A stretch of DNA of 18,044 nucleotides, taken from the NCBI GenBank assembly GCA_005879815.1, contig VBKA01000067.1:4432-22475 (forward strand). Reading direction: 5' to 3'. A model generated the notes under the pieces. It was not told the DNA's origin. It saw nothing but the letters and a program-made list of their open reading frames with translations, and did no database searches. Each line of letters begins with the position of its first letter. The first letter of the stretch is position 1. This DNA is from Chloroflexota bacterium. GTDB taxonomy: Bacteria > Chloroflexota > Limnocylindria > QHBO01. The translations under genes and the position numbers were made by a program. This document shows, piece after piece, positions 6,747 to 13,580 of the stretch.

Positions 6747-7919
6747 CTAGAGGCCGGCCGGCTGCCTGTCGAACGTGGCGGGGAGCGTGAACCGGATCGT
6801 CGTGCCGTGTCCCTCCTGGCTCTGGGCGCTGACTTCGCCGCCCTGGGCGACCACCAGCTCGCGGGCAATCGCCAACCCAAGCCCGGAGCCGCCGGAATCG
6901 GGGCCGCGGAAGAAGCGCTCGAAGATACGACTCGCGACCTCGGGACTCATGCCGGTTCCTGTGTCTTGCACCTCGACCGCCAATGACCCGGATGCCGAGT
7001 GGGAGGCGCGAACCGCGACCCGTCCGCCGCGGGGCGTGTGGCGGAGGGCGTTGCTCAGCAGGTTGGCGAGGACCTGCTGGGTCCGCGTGGCATCGATTTC
7101 TGGCGATGGCAGATCCTCGGGCACCTCCAGGTCGAGCGTCACGTCCGCGGCCTCCGCCGCGGTGCGGAAGCCCGCCACGGATTCGCGCAGGAGCTGCGCC
7201 AGGTCGGTCGGCTCGCGATGGAGGCGCAGCTCGCCCGCCTCGGCCAGTGACAGGGTCCGCAGGTCGTCCACGAGCCGCGAGAGCGTCCGTGAGCTGTCCA
7301 GTAGCGCGGCGAGGTGCTCGTGGTCCGGCGGATGGACGCCGTCCAGGAGAGCCTCGAGATTGCCCTGGATGACGCTCAGCGGCGTTCGCAGCTCGTGCGA
7401 GACGTCGGCGAGGAGCCGGCGGCGCTGCACGGCATCGCGTTCGAGCCGGCCGGCCATCTGGTTGAAGGCGCGCGCCAGGCCACGAATCTCGCGCGCACCG
7501 CGCTCTGGCACGCGAACGTCATAGTCGCCGGCCTCGACCCGGCCGGCTGCTTCGATCAGGTCGCCGATCGGCGCGGCCGCACGGCGCACGCCGCCGCCCA
7601 GCAGCAGAGCGACCACGATCACGAGGATGGCGAGGAGCGCGCCGTGAGGGGCCGGCACCGCCGCTCCCAACGCACTGGCCAGGATGAAGAAGACCAGGGT
7701 GGCGCCGCCCACGGCGACCAGGACCACCAGCGTTGCGAAGATCGCCACCCGCGCCAGGAATCGCCCGCGCATGCGCCGCCACGGTGGTCCTTGCCACCCG
7801 CTCGGCGGCCAGGTCTCCCCTGCCGGCCACCACGGTGGACGCTGGCCAGAAGCTGCCCATCCGGGCCCCCCGCGCCACTGACGGCGCCAATGCCGCCGGT
7901 CTTCCTCTGTGTCAGGCAT
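6747..7919 (-). CDS. Two-component sensor histidine kinase
   Basis: A 390-residue kinase. Order of parts: a Trp/Arg-rich cytoplasmic N-terminus (1-50), membrane helix 1 (about 58-84), a very short outside loop (about 85-92), membrane helix 2 (about 93-110), HAMP (about 111-165), a dimerisation/phosphoacceptor helix with SHELRTPLS and His175, then the ATPase domain with NLLSNALRHTP (N box), DTGTGM (G1) and GSGLGLAIARELV (G2). With almost no extracytoplasmic domain, it probably senses within the membrane or through a partner protein. A GTG further upstream (7943) is in frame, but the ATG at 7919 is preferred. That start overlaps the response regulator stop by 8 nt, indicating translational coupling. 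Confidence 0.93.
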   Translation of the reverse strand: MPDTEEDRRHWRRQWRGGPGWAASGQRPPWWPAGETWPPSGWQGPPWRRMRGRFLARVAIFATLVVLVAVGGATLVFFILASALGAAVPAPHGALLAILVIVVALLLGGGVRRAAAPIGDLIEAAGRVEAGDYDVRVPERGAREIRGLARAFNQMAGRLERDAVQRRRLLADVSHELRTPLSVIQGNLEALLDGVHPPDHEHLAALLDSSRTLSRLVDDLRTLSLAEAGELRLHREPTDLAQLLRESVAGFRTAAEAADVTLDLEVPEDLPSPEIDATRTQQVLANLLSNALRHTPRGGRVAVRASHSASGSLAVEVQDTGTGMSPEVASRIFERFFRGPDSGGSGLGLAIARELVVAQGGEVSAQSQEGHGTTIRFTLPATFDRQPAGL

Positions 7920-8589
7920 CGGCGAGCTTGTAGCCGACGCCATACACGGTAAGCAGGAAGCGCGGCGTCCGCGGGTTCGGTTCGATCTTGCGGCGGATGT
8001 TCTTGACGTGAGCGTCGATCGCCCGCTCGTATGAGTCGAACGCGACCCCGTGGATCGCGTCGAGCAGCTGCGAGCGCGTGAAGATCCGGCCCGGCTGACG
8101 CGCCATGGCGGAGAGGAGCTGGAACTCGGTGGTGGTCAGGTCGACCGGCCTGCCACCGACCTCGACCCGCATCCGCGGCAGGTCGAGGCTCAGGTCACCT
8201 GCTCGCAGCACCTCGGCCCCAGTCTGCGGCAGCTGCCGGCGCAGCACCGCGCGGACACGGGCGACGAGCTCGCGAGGGCTGAATGGCTTGGTCACGTAGT
8301 CGTCAGCCCCCAGCTCCAGGCCGACCAGCGTGTCCGATTCGTCGTCGCGGGCCGTCAGCATGATGATCGGCACGGTGGAATCGCGGCGCAGCTGCCGCGT
8401 CACGTCGAAGCCGTCGAGACCCGGCAGACCAAGGTCGAGGACCACCAGGTCGGGGCGGTCGGTGCGCGCGCGCATGAGCGCCTCGGGGCCGTCGCGGGCG
8501 CTCCGCACCGCGAACCCGGCCCGCTCCAGGTAATCGCGGACGAGCTGCGTGATCCTGGGTTCGTCGTCGACGACGAGGATCGTCTGCAT
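7912..8589 (-). CDS. OmpR/PhoB-family response regulator
   Basis: This 225-residue DNA-binding regulator has a receiver domain (1-about 118) with acidic residues Asp8/Asp9, phosphoacceptor Asp52 in VVLDLGLPGLDG, the MLTAR switch Thr and the YVTKPF Lys. A winged-helix output domain follows (about 130-224), with TTTEFQLLSAMARQPGRIF, ERAIDAHVKNIRRKIE and YGVGYKLAD. It is encoded first, with its kinase next (8-nt overlap). Its start is an ATG with TACCAT 8 nt upstream. An 18-bp near-palindrome at 8611-8628 sits just above that box. Regulators of this class bind direct repeats with a period of about 11 bp; such repeats occur upstream of the htrA and yceI-like genes in this window. Confidence 0.95.
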   Translation of the reverse strand: MQTILVVDDEPRITQLVRDYLERAGFAVRSARDGPEALMRARTDRPDLVVLDLGLPGLDGFDVTRQLRRDSTVPIIMLTARDDESDTLVGLELGADDYVTKPFSPRELVARVRAVLRRQLPQTGAEVLRAGDLSLDLPRMRVEVGGRPVDLTTTEFQLLSAMARQPGRIFTRSQLLDAIHGVAFDSYERAIDAHVKNIRRKIEPNPRTPRFLLTVYGVGYKLADA

Positions 8590-8597
8590 CGGTGCGC

Positions 8598-8628
8598 ATG
8601 GTAGACGGACGAGCGGCCTCGGCCGCTC
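8598..8628 (-). promoter_or_regulatory. Candidate promoter of the two-component genes with inverted repeat
   Basis: On the reverse strand TACCAT (8598-8603) lies 8 nt before the regulator ATG. Just upstream, GAGCGGCC-GA-GGCCGCTC (8611-8628) has perfect 8-bp arms. It could be an operator or the hairpin terminator of the preceding leftward gene (stop at 8661); no T-tract follows, so I cannot decide between these. Confidence 0.4.
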
Positions 8629-8660
8629 GCCCAGAATCGGTCCAGGAAGGTGCTAGGCCG

Positions 8661-9152
8661 CTATCCGCCAGCCGGCGGCTGGCCCTCGCCGGATCCGCTT
8701 GAGCTGCCAGCGCCGGATGACCCTGATCCGCTCGAGCCGTGGGCCTCGCGGTGCCATTCGTCGAGCATCGCGCGACGCGGATCCTCGTGGTGGTCCGGCT
8801 TGTGGCCACCGGTGCCGTAGCCGCCAAAGCCACCGTGGCCACCGTAGCCGCCCGGGCCGTAGCCGCCCCAGCGCCCGCGGCCCCATCGGCCCCAGCCGAA
8901 CGCGGCTCGCAGCAGCGCAAAGATCAGAAAGATCCCCAGGATCCAGAAGAAGATCCCGAAGAACCCGAAGCCGAAGCCCCAGTGGCCGTAGTAGCCGGGA
9001 TAGCCGTAGACGACGGCTGGCGCGCCGGATGCCGCGGCGGTCACGTTCTGGGCGAGGCCCTGGCTCACGCCGGCGTTGTAGACGCTGACCCCGATTCCGG
9101 CCAGCAGGCCCACCACGAGCAGCGCGGCCAGAACGCGGAATGCAGTTGCCAT
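8661..9152 (-). CDS. Gly/Trp-rich small membrane protein of unknown function
   Basis: This 163-residue protein begins with a hydrophobic segment (FRVLAALLVVGLLAGIGVSVY, given approximately as residues 5-25) and a short outside stretch with NVTAAASGAPAVVYGYPGYYGHW. A Phe/Gly-rich second membrane segment follows (about 64-85), then an Arg/Gly/Trp-rich region (WGRWGRGRWGGYG), DPRRAMLDEWHREAHG, and a Ser/Gly-rich tail. The DEWHREAHG part resembles the short helical ends of small membrane proteins that often accompany two-component genes; I cannot name a family. The start ATG at 9152 follows AAAGGAG by 11 nt; an earlier in-frame start at 9188 would put the ribosome site inside the gene. It precedes the regulator by 71 bp on the same strand. 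The upstream gap 9153-9301 holds a 12-base match to the doxX operator region but no clear promoter. Confidence 0.75.
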   Translation of the reverse strand: MATAFRVLAALLVVGLLAGIGVSVYNAGVSQGLAQNVTAAASGAPAVVYGYPGYYGHWGFGFGFFGIFFWILGIFLIFALLRAAFGWGRWGRGRWGGYGPGGYGGHGGFGGYGTGGHKPDHHEDPRRAMLDEWHREAHGSSGSGSSGAGSSSGSGEGQPPAGG

Positions 9153-9301
9153 GAGGAATGGATCTCCTTTCGTCGGGCGCCGGAGCAATGGTTTGCGTTG
9201 AGGTGGCGCCTCGATCGGAGATCAGGATCCGACGCAACTATGCGCAGACTGTGAACGCCGTCCGGAGAAATCGTGAGGGCCGCGGCGGGCGCGCTGCGAC
9301 G

Positions 9302-10033
9302 CTAGGCGTGCACGAAATGGAGCTGCAGCTCCATCACCCCATGGTCGTCGACCGACAGGACGATGAACGAGGTCGGCTTCTGGATGTTGAAGTCCGCGAA
9401 GAGGATCGTCATCGAGCCGGTGATGGTGATCATGCCACCGCTCCGTGAGGCCTTGAGATCGATGCTGATCGGGCGCGTGACGCCGTGGAGGGTGAGCTCA
9501 CCCTTGGCGGTCTCGCTGAGCGTGGCGCCGTCGCCGGGAAGGGCTCCCAGCTCGATGGGCGTGGTCAGCTTGAAGGTGGCGGTCGGGTAACGGCTCGTCT
9601 CGAGTGCCTGGCGCCGCAGCGAGTTATCGCGCCTGTCATCGTCGCTCTGCAGGCTCGCCAGGTTGGCCGTGACCTCGACCGCGGTGACGGTCGTGCCGGA
9701 CAGGGTGAGCGTGCCGGACACGGCGGGCGTGCGTCCCACGGCCGTGTTGGCTCCGATCCCGGCCAGCTGCTCCTGGACGCGGTAGCCGACGAAGGACGAG
9801 GTGTTGTCCGCAAAGGAGCCGATAGAGGTATCGACCTTCCAGGTGCCGTCGGCAGTCGCGGGCGCGGGCAGCCCGGAGAACGATGCGGCAGGTGCGTTTG
9901 ACGATCCCACCGGCGCCGGGCCGGACGGCCGGAAGAAGAGGTACCAGATCCCGTAGGCGCCGACGAGGATCGCCAGCGCAGCGATCACCGCAACGATGCG
10001 CAGAATCGGAAGCGAGCGGGGTTGGGCTGTCAC
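9302..10033 (-). CDS. YceI-family lipid-binding-like protein with N-terminal membrane anchor
   Basis: This 243-residue protein has a membrane anchor or uncleaved signal (about 10-34, LRIVAVIAALAILVGAYGIWYLFF in part), a Ser/Pro/Ala linker, and a C-terminal YceI lipocalin-like barrel (about 60-243). Typical segments are VDTSIGSFADNTSSFVGYRV, VEVTANLASLQSDDDRRDNSLR, YPTATFKLTTPI and GELTLHGVTRPISIDLKA. YceI proteins bind isoprenoid-like lipids and are often induced by stress; the ligand here is unknown. The GTG at 10033 is the start, with no clear ribosome site. It is divergent from tldD (92-bp gap). A paired TTTCAG repeat with 11-bp period (10058-10076) lies 24 nt upstream, a candidate response-regulator site. 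Confidence 0.9.
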   Translation of the reverse strand: MTAQPRSLPILRIVAVIAALAILVGAYGIWYLFFRPSGPAPVGSSNAPAASFSGLPAPATADGTWKVDTSIGSFADNTSSFVGYRVQEQLAGIGANTAVGRTPAVSGTLTLSGTTVTAVEVTANLASLQSDDDRRDNSLRRQALETSRYPTATFKLTTPIELGALPGDGATLSETAKGELTLHGVTRPISIDLKASRSGGMITITGSMTILFADFNIQKPTSFIVLSVDDHGVMELQLHFVHA

Positions 10034-10057
10034 GAGCGGGCAAAGATCCGATGCCAG

Positions 10058-10076
10058 GCTGAAATCCGGCTGAAAG
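10058..10076 (-). promoter_or_regulatory. Direct-repeat regulator site upstream of the yceI-like gene
   Basis: On the reverse strand TTTCAGCC occurs twice with a period of exactly 11 bp (plus-strand GGCTGAAA at 10058-10065 and 10069-10076). One helical turn between repeats is the usual geometry for OmpR/PhoB-type regulators. The motif matches the htrA upstream repeat in its TYTCAG core. No strong -10 box is visible between it and the start. Confidence 0.55.
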
Positions 10077-10112
10077 GCGAGGGGACGCCCAGCGAACGAA
10101 GTCGCGACCCAC

Positions 10113-10118
10113 TACCCT
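10113..10118 (+). promoter_or_regulatory. Candidate -10 box of tldD-tldE, leaderless type
   Basis: TACCCT ends 7 nt before the GTG at 10126 and no Shine-Dalgarno sequence is present, so the transcript probably begins at or next to the start codon. Confidence 0.4.
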
Positions 10119-10125
10119 TCGCGCG

Positions 10126-11559
10126 GTGGCCACCCTCGACATCTCGCCTGCGGCTGCCGGGGAAGCGCAGCGACTCCGGGAGCGGTTCGGGTTCCTGCGC
10201 GAGGTCGTCGACGAGATGGAGCGCAGCGTGCCGTACGCGTCGGCGCTGGTTCGCTTCAGCCATGGCCAGTCCATCGACCTGCGTGACGGGGAGCAGTCAG
10301 CCAGCCGCCAGGATCCGCAGAGCGGGGTGGTGCTGACCGCCTCGAACGGCCACGCGCTCGAAGAGTCGGCGAGCGACGCCATCGATGCCGAATCGGTCCT
10401 CAGAACGGCACGCGAGCTCGTCGATCGTGTGCGCCATCACCACGAGGACGGGCCGGAACCCGAGCTGGCGATCCAGGCGGACGGTCCCGGCGACGCGGAC
10501 TTCGCGACAGCGGTCGGCATCGATCCTGGCACCGTCCCCCTCACCGAGCGCATCGCGCGCTACGAGGCCCTCCGTCAAAGGCTGCGCGCCATCGAGGATC
10601 GCGCGGTCCAGGCCATGGCCATCCACCGCGAAGGAAGCCAGATCTCGATCTTCGCCAACCGATCGGGGATGACCACCCAGCAGATCCGCCGGGTGGTGCT
10701 GATCCTCCAGCTCTTCGTCTCGGACGGTCAGCAGCGCCAGTTCGACGTGGTCATCAAGGCGGGAACCGGCGGGCTGGAGCTGCTCGATGTCACCGACGCG
10801 GAGCTCGCCGAATGCGCGGCGACCGCGGCATCGCTGCTCACCGCCGGTGCGGTGCCGCCCGGTACGCATGACATCATCGCCGACCCGCTGACGACCGGGA
10901 CCATCGCGCACGAGGCGTTCGGTCACGGGGTGGAGACGGACATGTTCGTCAAGGAGCGGGCCCGCGCCGCGGACTACGTGGGCCAGCGCGTCGGCTCCGA
11001 GCTGGTCAACATCCTCGACGATCCGACCGTTCCCACGGCATACGGCTCCTATTTCGTCGATGACGAGGGCCAGCTCGCGAGCGGTACGTCGATCATCCGC
11101 GACGGGGTCTTCCAGCGCGGGATCACCGACCTCTACTCCGCCACGCGCCTCGGGATTCCGCGCTCGGCCAACGGCCGGCGTGAATCGGTCCAGCGCAAGG
11201 CGTACGCGCGCATGTCGAACACCTTCTTCGCCGCCGGGCACTCGACGCTCGACGAGCTGGTCGCCGGCCTCGACGATGGCCTGCTGGTGTGTCGTGCCCT
11301 CAACGGCATGGAAGACCCCAAGGGGTGGGGCATCCAGATCTCGTCGAACTTCGCACGCGAGATCAAGCACGGTCGACTGACCGGCACCGTCTACTCCCCC
11401 ATCGCGCTGACCGGCTACGTCCCCGACCTGCTGGCGGACGTCTCGGGCATCTCGGACACCATCGAATGGTCCTCGGGTAGCTGCGGCAAGGGCTGGAAAG
11501 AGATCGTGCCGGTAGGCTCCGGGGGTCCCTACCTGCGTACCCGCTGCCGCCTGGGCTAG
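10126..11559 (+). CDS. tldD: TldD-type metalloprotease subunit
   Basis: A 477-residue subunit of the TldD/TldE zinc protease. The metal-binding motif HEAFGH is at 262-267, within the conserved stretch TGTIAHEAFGHGVETD. The C-terminal half has the family's LASGTSIIRDGVFQRGI, RRESVQRKAYARMSNTFF and SGSCGKGWKEIVPVGSGGP parts. Characterised TldD/TldE complexes form a chamber in which unfolded peptides are cut, including RiPP leader peptides and the CcdA antitoxin in enterobacteria. The natural substrate in this organism is unknown. The start is a GTG with TACCCT 7 nt upstream; an initiator here leaves a normal-looking N-terminus. The tldE gene follows after 4 nt, so the two subunits are made together. 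Confidence 0.93.
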   Translation: MATLDISPAAAGEAQRLRERFGFLREVVDEMERSVPYASALVRFSHGQSIDLRDGEQSASRQDPQSGVVLTASNGHALEESASDAIDAESVLRTARELVDRVRHHHEDGPEPELAIQADGPGDADFATAVGIDPGTVPLTERIARYEALRQRLRAIEDRAVQAMAIHREGSQISIFANRSGMTTQQIRRVVLILQLFVSDGQQRQFDVVIKAGTGGLELLDVTDAELAECAATAASLLTAGAVPPGTHDIIADPLTTGTIAHEAFGHGVETDMFVKERARAADYVGQRVGSELVNILDDPTVPTAYGSYFVDDEGQLASGTSIIRDGVFQRGITDLYSATRLGIPRSANGRRESVQRKAYARMSNTFFAAGHSTLDELVAGLDDGLLVCRALNGMEDPKGWGIQISSNFAREIKHGRLTGTVYSPIALTGYVPDLLADVSGISDTIEWSSGSCGKGWKEIVPVGSGGPYLRTRCRLG

Positions 11560-11563
11560 ACCG

Positions 11564-12907
11564 ATGGATCAGCGAGTCGTCGACGCCGTGCGCCGCCATC
11601 CGGGGATCCACGACTGGACGATTCGTTTCCAGCATGGACGCGGCGCGCAGGTCTATCTCGCCGGCACCGCGCTGGAGAACGTGCGGCAGGTGGGCCGGGA
11701 CGCGTACGAGGTCGAGCTCTTCAACGACCACCAGGTCGACGGCGAACGCATGCGCGGCTCGGCCGTCGTTCCGCTCGGACGAGAGGACCTGGACCGGCTT
11801 CCGGCGATCCTCGACGAAGGGGTCGCCATGGCCAGCCTGGTCCACAACCCGCCGTGGACCCTGCCCGAACGAACCGAGTACCCCGAGGTCGGGCTCGCCG
11901 ACCGCCGGCTGGTGGACGTGGCAGACGCGGTCCGCGAGGCGCGCCAGACAGCGGAGCAGATCCGCGAGCTGGTGGCCGCCGCTGGCGCCGGCGTGCGGCT
12001 GAGCGCCGCCGAGCTGTTCCTGACCGCGGTCGACGAGGAGCTGCTCAACAGTCGCGGCCTCCAGGCCTCGGCGACCTCCACGCGCGTGCTGTCGGAGCTC
12101 AACCTGCTGGCGGACGGCGAACAGGAAGCCGAGTTCTTCCGCCAGGACGAGGCGCGCCGCCTCGAGGACCTGCGACTGCCTGACATGGTGCGCGACGCTG
12201 CCCAGCATGCGCGCGACGCCACGCGCGCCCGCCAGCCACGAACCCGTCTCGGTCCGGTGGTATTGAGCGATATTGCGGCGGATCAGTTCTTAGCCCCGAG
12301 CGTGCTGGGTGCCAACAGCACCTACCTCTCGCAGACCTCCGGGGGCGCGGCCTACGCGCGCCTATCGCGGTTCGAGATCGGCGAGCCGGTCTTCCTGGGT
12401 CGGGCGCACACCGGCGACCCGTTCACGCTGCGCTCGAACGCGCGACGGCCCTACTCCGTGCTCTCGTATCGCTTCGATCCCGATGGGTTGCCGGCGCAGG
12501 ACGTCCTGCTCATCGATGACGGCGTGCTCCGCGCCCGCACCGCGTCGCAGCGCTATGCGCAGTACCTGGACCTGCCGGCCACCGGGCAACCGGGCATGGC
12601 CGAGATCGCGCCGGGGCCGACGTCCATGGCGGACTTGCTGCGTGGCGAGCCATCGGTTTATCAGGTCGTCGCCTTCTCTGCGCCGAATGCCGATCCTGTC
12701 ACCGGCAACTTCGGGATGGAAATCCGCCTCGGCTACGAGATCGGTCCAGACGGCACCCGGCCGATCAAGGGAGGCTCGGTCAGCGGCAACCTGTTCGAGG
12801 CGATGGCGGATGCCCGCTTCTCCGCGGAAACTGCCGTGTTCGCGTGGTTTGCCGGGCCCCGCGCCATCCGCTTCGAATTGATGCAGGTGGCGGGCGAGGA
12901 CGCCTAG
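11564..12907 (+). CDS. tldE: TldE/PmbA-type partner subunit
   Basis: This 447-residue protein lies 4 nt after the tldD stop and is its expected partner. It has no HExxxH motif, as normal for the TldE/PmbA subunit, which shapes the chamber and does not carry the zinc. Family-like segments are LTAVDEELLNSRGLQASATST, SQTSGGAAYARLSRFEIGEP, YRFDPDGLPAQDVLLIDDGVL and GNFGMEIRLGYEIG near the C-terminus, followed by IKGGSVSGNLFEAM. The ATG at 11564 is the first start after the tldD stop and gives a complete N-terminal domain. No ribosome site is obvious, so translation is probably coupled to tldD. No terminator hairpin is visible directly after its stop. Confidence 0.9.
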   Translation: MDQRVVDAVRRHPGIHDWTIRFQHGRGAQVYLAGTALENVRQVGRDAYEVELFNDHQVDGERMRGSAVVPLGREDLDRLPAILDEGVAMASLVHNPPWTLPERTEYPEVGLADRRLVDVADAVREARQTAEQIRELVAAAGAGVRLSAAELFLTAVDEELLNSRGLQASATSTRVLSELNLLADGEQEAEFFRQDEARRLEDLRLPDMVRDAAQHARDATRARQPRTRLGPVVLSDIAADQFLAPSVLGANSTYLSQTSGGAAYARLSRFEIGEPVFLGRAHTGDPFTLRSNARRPYSVLSYRFDPDGLPAQDVLLIDDGVLRARTASQRYAQYLDLPATGQPGMAEIAPGPTSMADLLRGEPSVYQVVAFSAPNADPVTGNFGMEIRLGYEIGPDGTRPIKGGSVSGNLFEAMADARFSAETAVFAWFAGPRAIRFELMQVAGEDA

Positions 12908-12972
12908 CCGGAGCCGCCTGCCAAGTACACCGCCCGCTCCGCTTGGCACGCTTTCTGCGCCATTGGGCACGC

Positions 12973-13146
12973 GTGCGAAGAAATGCCCACCTCGAGCGGC
13001 TGATCGCCTCGCTGAAGCGCACCATCGCCGCCGAGCGGCAGCTGCTGCGGCATCCCCTGTTCAGCATCGGCGCGGCCCACGTCATGGTCCAGGCGCGCGC
13101 TGACCTTCGCCGCCTCGAACGTCGCCGCCTCCGCCCCGCTCGCTAG
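12973..13146 (+). CDS. Small basic helical protein, unknown function
   Basis: A 57-residue frame begins at GTG 12973 and ends with TAG at 13146. It is strongly basic and reads as one or two amphipathic helices (HLERLIASLKRTIAAERQLL, then an Ala/Val hinge, then a tail of RRLERRRLRPAR). Codon use is similar to the neighbours. The frame is open back into tldE, but the sequence before 12973 does not look protein-like; an in-frame TTG a little upstream is an alternative start. I see no clear ribosome site and do not recognise a family. Possible roles such as nucleic-acid or membrane binding are only suggested by composition. Confidence 0.4.
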   Translation: MRRNAHLERLIASLKRTIAAERQLLRHPLFSIGAAHVMVQARADLRRLERRRLRPAR

Positions 13147-13171
13147 CCCTGGCGCGCCGGCGGCGCGATGC

Positions 13172-13215
13172 TACGCTGCCAGTACCAACGTGCGCGCAGC
13201 GCGCGGCCGGGGAGG
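13172..13215 (+). promoter_or_regulatory. Promoter and ribosome site of the 93-residue gene
   Basis: TACGCT at 13172-13177 is a candidate -10 box; the surrounding GCTACGCTGC is repeated exactly before the DUF1761 gene (17007-17016). A strong Shine-Dalgarno GGGGAGG ends at 13215, 5 nt before the GTG at 13221. It overlaps the earlier GTG at 13215, which decides the start in favour of 13221. Confidence 0.5.
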
Positions 13216-13220
13216 TGAAG

Positions 13221-13502
13221 GTGGCCAAAGGCGATCGCGTCGAGGCGGTGGTCGACACAGGACAGGGCACGCAAACCTTCGTCATCGAAGCCACGCGCGC
13301 CGGGCGTCGGCTTGAAGTGACCACCACCCGCGGCGTGGTGGAGGTGAGCGAGGTGACCCGCACCGGGACGCCTGTCCGCACCGGGCGCTTCATGTCGAGC
13401 CGACTCATCGCCCTTGTCGAGCACCCGTTCCATGAAGGCCGCGACGCCAAGGTCGAGGTCTCGACCCGCCGGCGGATCACCAGGACCGACGAGGGATCCT
13501 GA
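13221..13502 (+). CDS. Small beta-rich protein, unknown function
   Basis: A 93-residue protein starting at GTG 13221 (MAKGDRVEAVVDTGQGTQTF). Alternating polar and hydrophobic residues (FVIEATRAGRRLEVTTTRGVVEVSEV in two runs) suggest a small beta-barrel or sandwich, and the tail is basic. No signal peptide or membrane segment is visible. I do not recognise the family. A strong ribosome site and a hairpin terminator 33 nt after the stop support a real, separately expressed gene. It converges on htrA. Confidence 0.68.
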   Translation: MAKGDRVEAVVDTGQGTQTFVIEATRAGRRLEVTTTRGVVEVSEVTRTGTPVRTGRFMSSRLIALVEHPFHEGRDAKVEVSTRRRITRTDEGS

Positions 13503-13535
13503 GAAGCCACGATGCATCCGCCCCGGGCATGACGA

Positions 13536-13560
13536 GGCCGCTGCCTCTATGGCAGCGGCC
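13536..13560. terminator. Hairpin between convergent genes, probably bidirectional terminator
   Basis: GGCCGCTGCC and GGCAGCGGCC form a perfect 10-bp stem with a 5-nt loop. It lies between the stop of the 93-residue gene (13502) and the htrA stop (13581). No T-tract follows on either strand. Confidence 0.6.
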
Positions 13561-13580
13561 CGGTCGCGGAGGGAGGCGTA

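Noticed and set aside
5852..6880. 342-residue reverse-strand frame spanning the toxin-antitoxin region
   Set aside because: Arg/Pro/Ser-rich shadow in another frame; the two frames with RES and DUF2384 motifs account for the region.
8611..8628. Palindrome as a certain response-regulator operator
   Set aside because: OmpR-type regulators usually bind direct repeats, and the hairpin could equally be a terminator of the preceding gene, so it is listed only as a candidate.
10297..11370. 357-residue reverse-strand frame
   Set aside because: Antisense to tldD, which carries the HEAFGH motif and full family similarity; the antisense product has no recognisable features.
11363..12208. 281-residue reverse-strand frame
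   Set aside because: Antisense to the tldD end and tldE; no protein-like pattern.
12844..12972. Longer N-terminus for the 57-residue gene
   Set aside because: The extra part overlaps the end of tldE in another frame and does not read like protein, so the start was set at GTG 12973.
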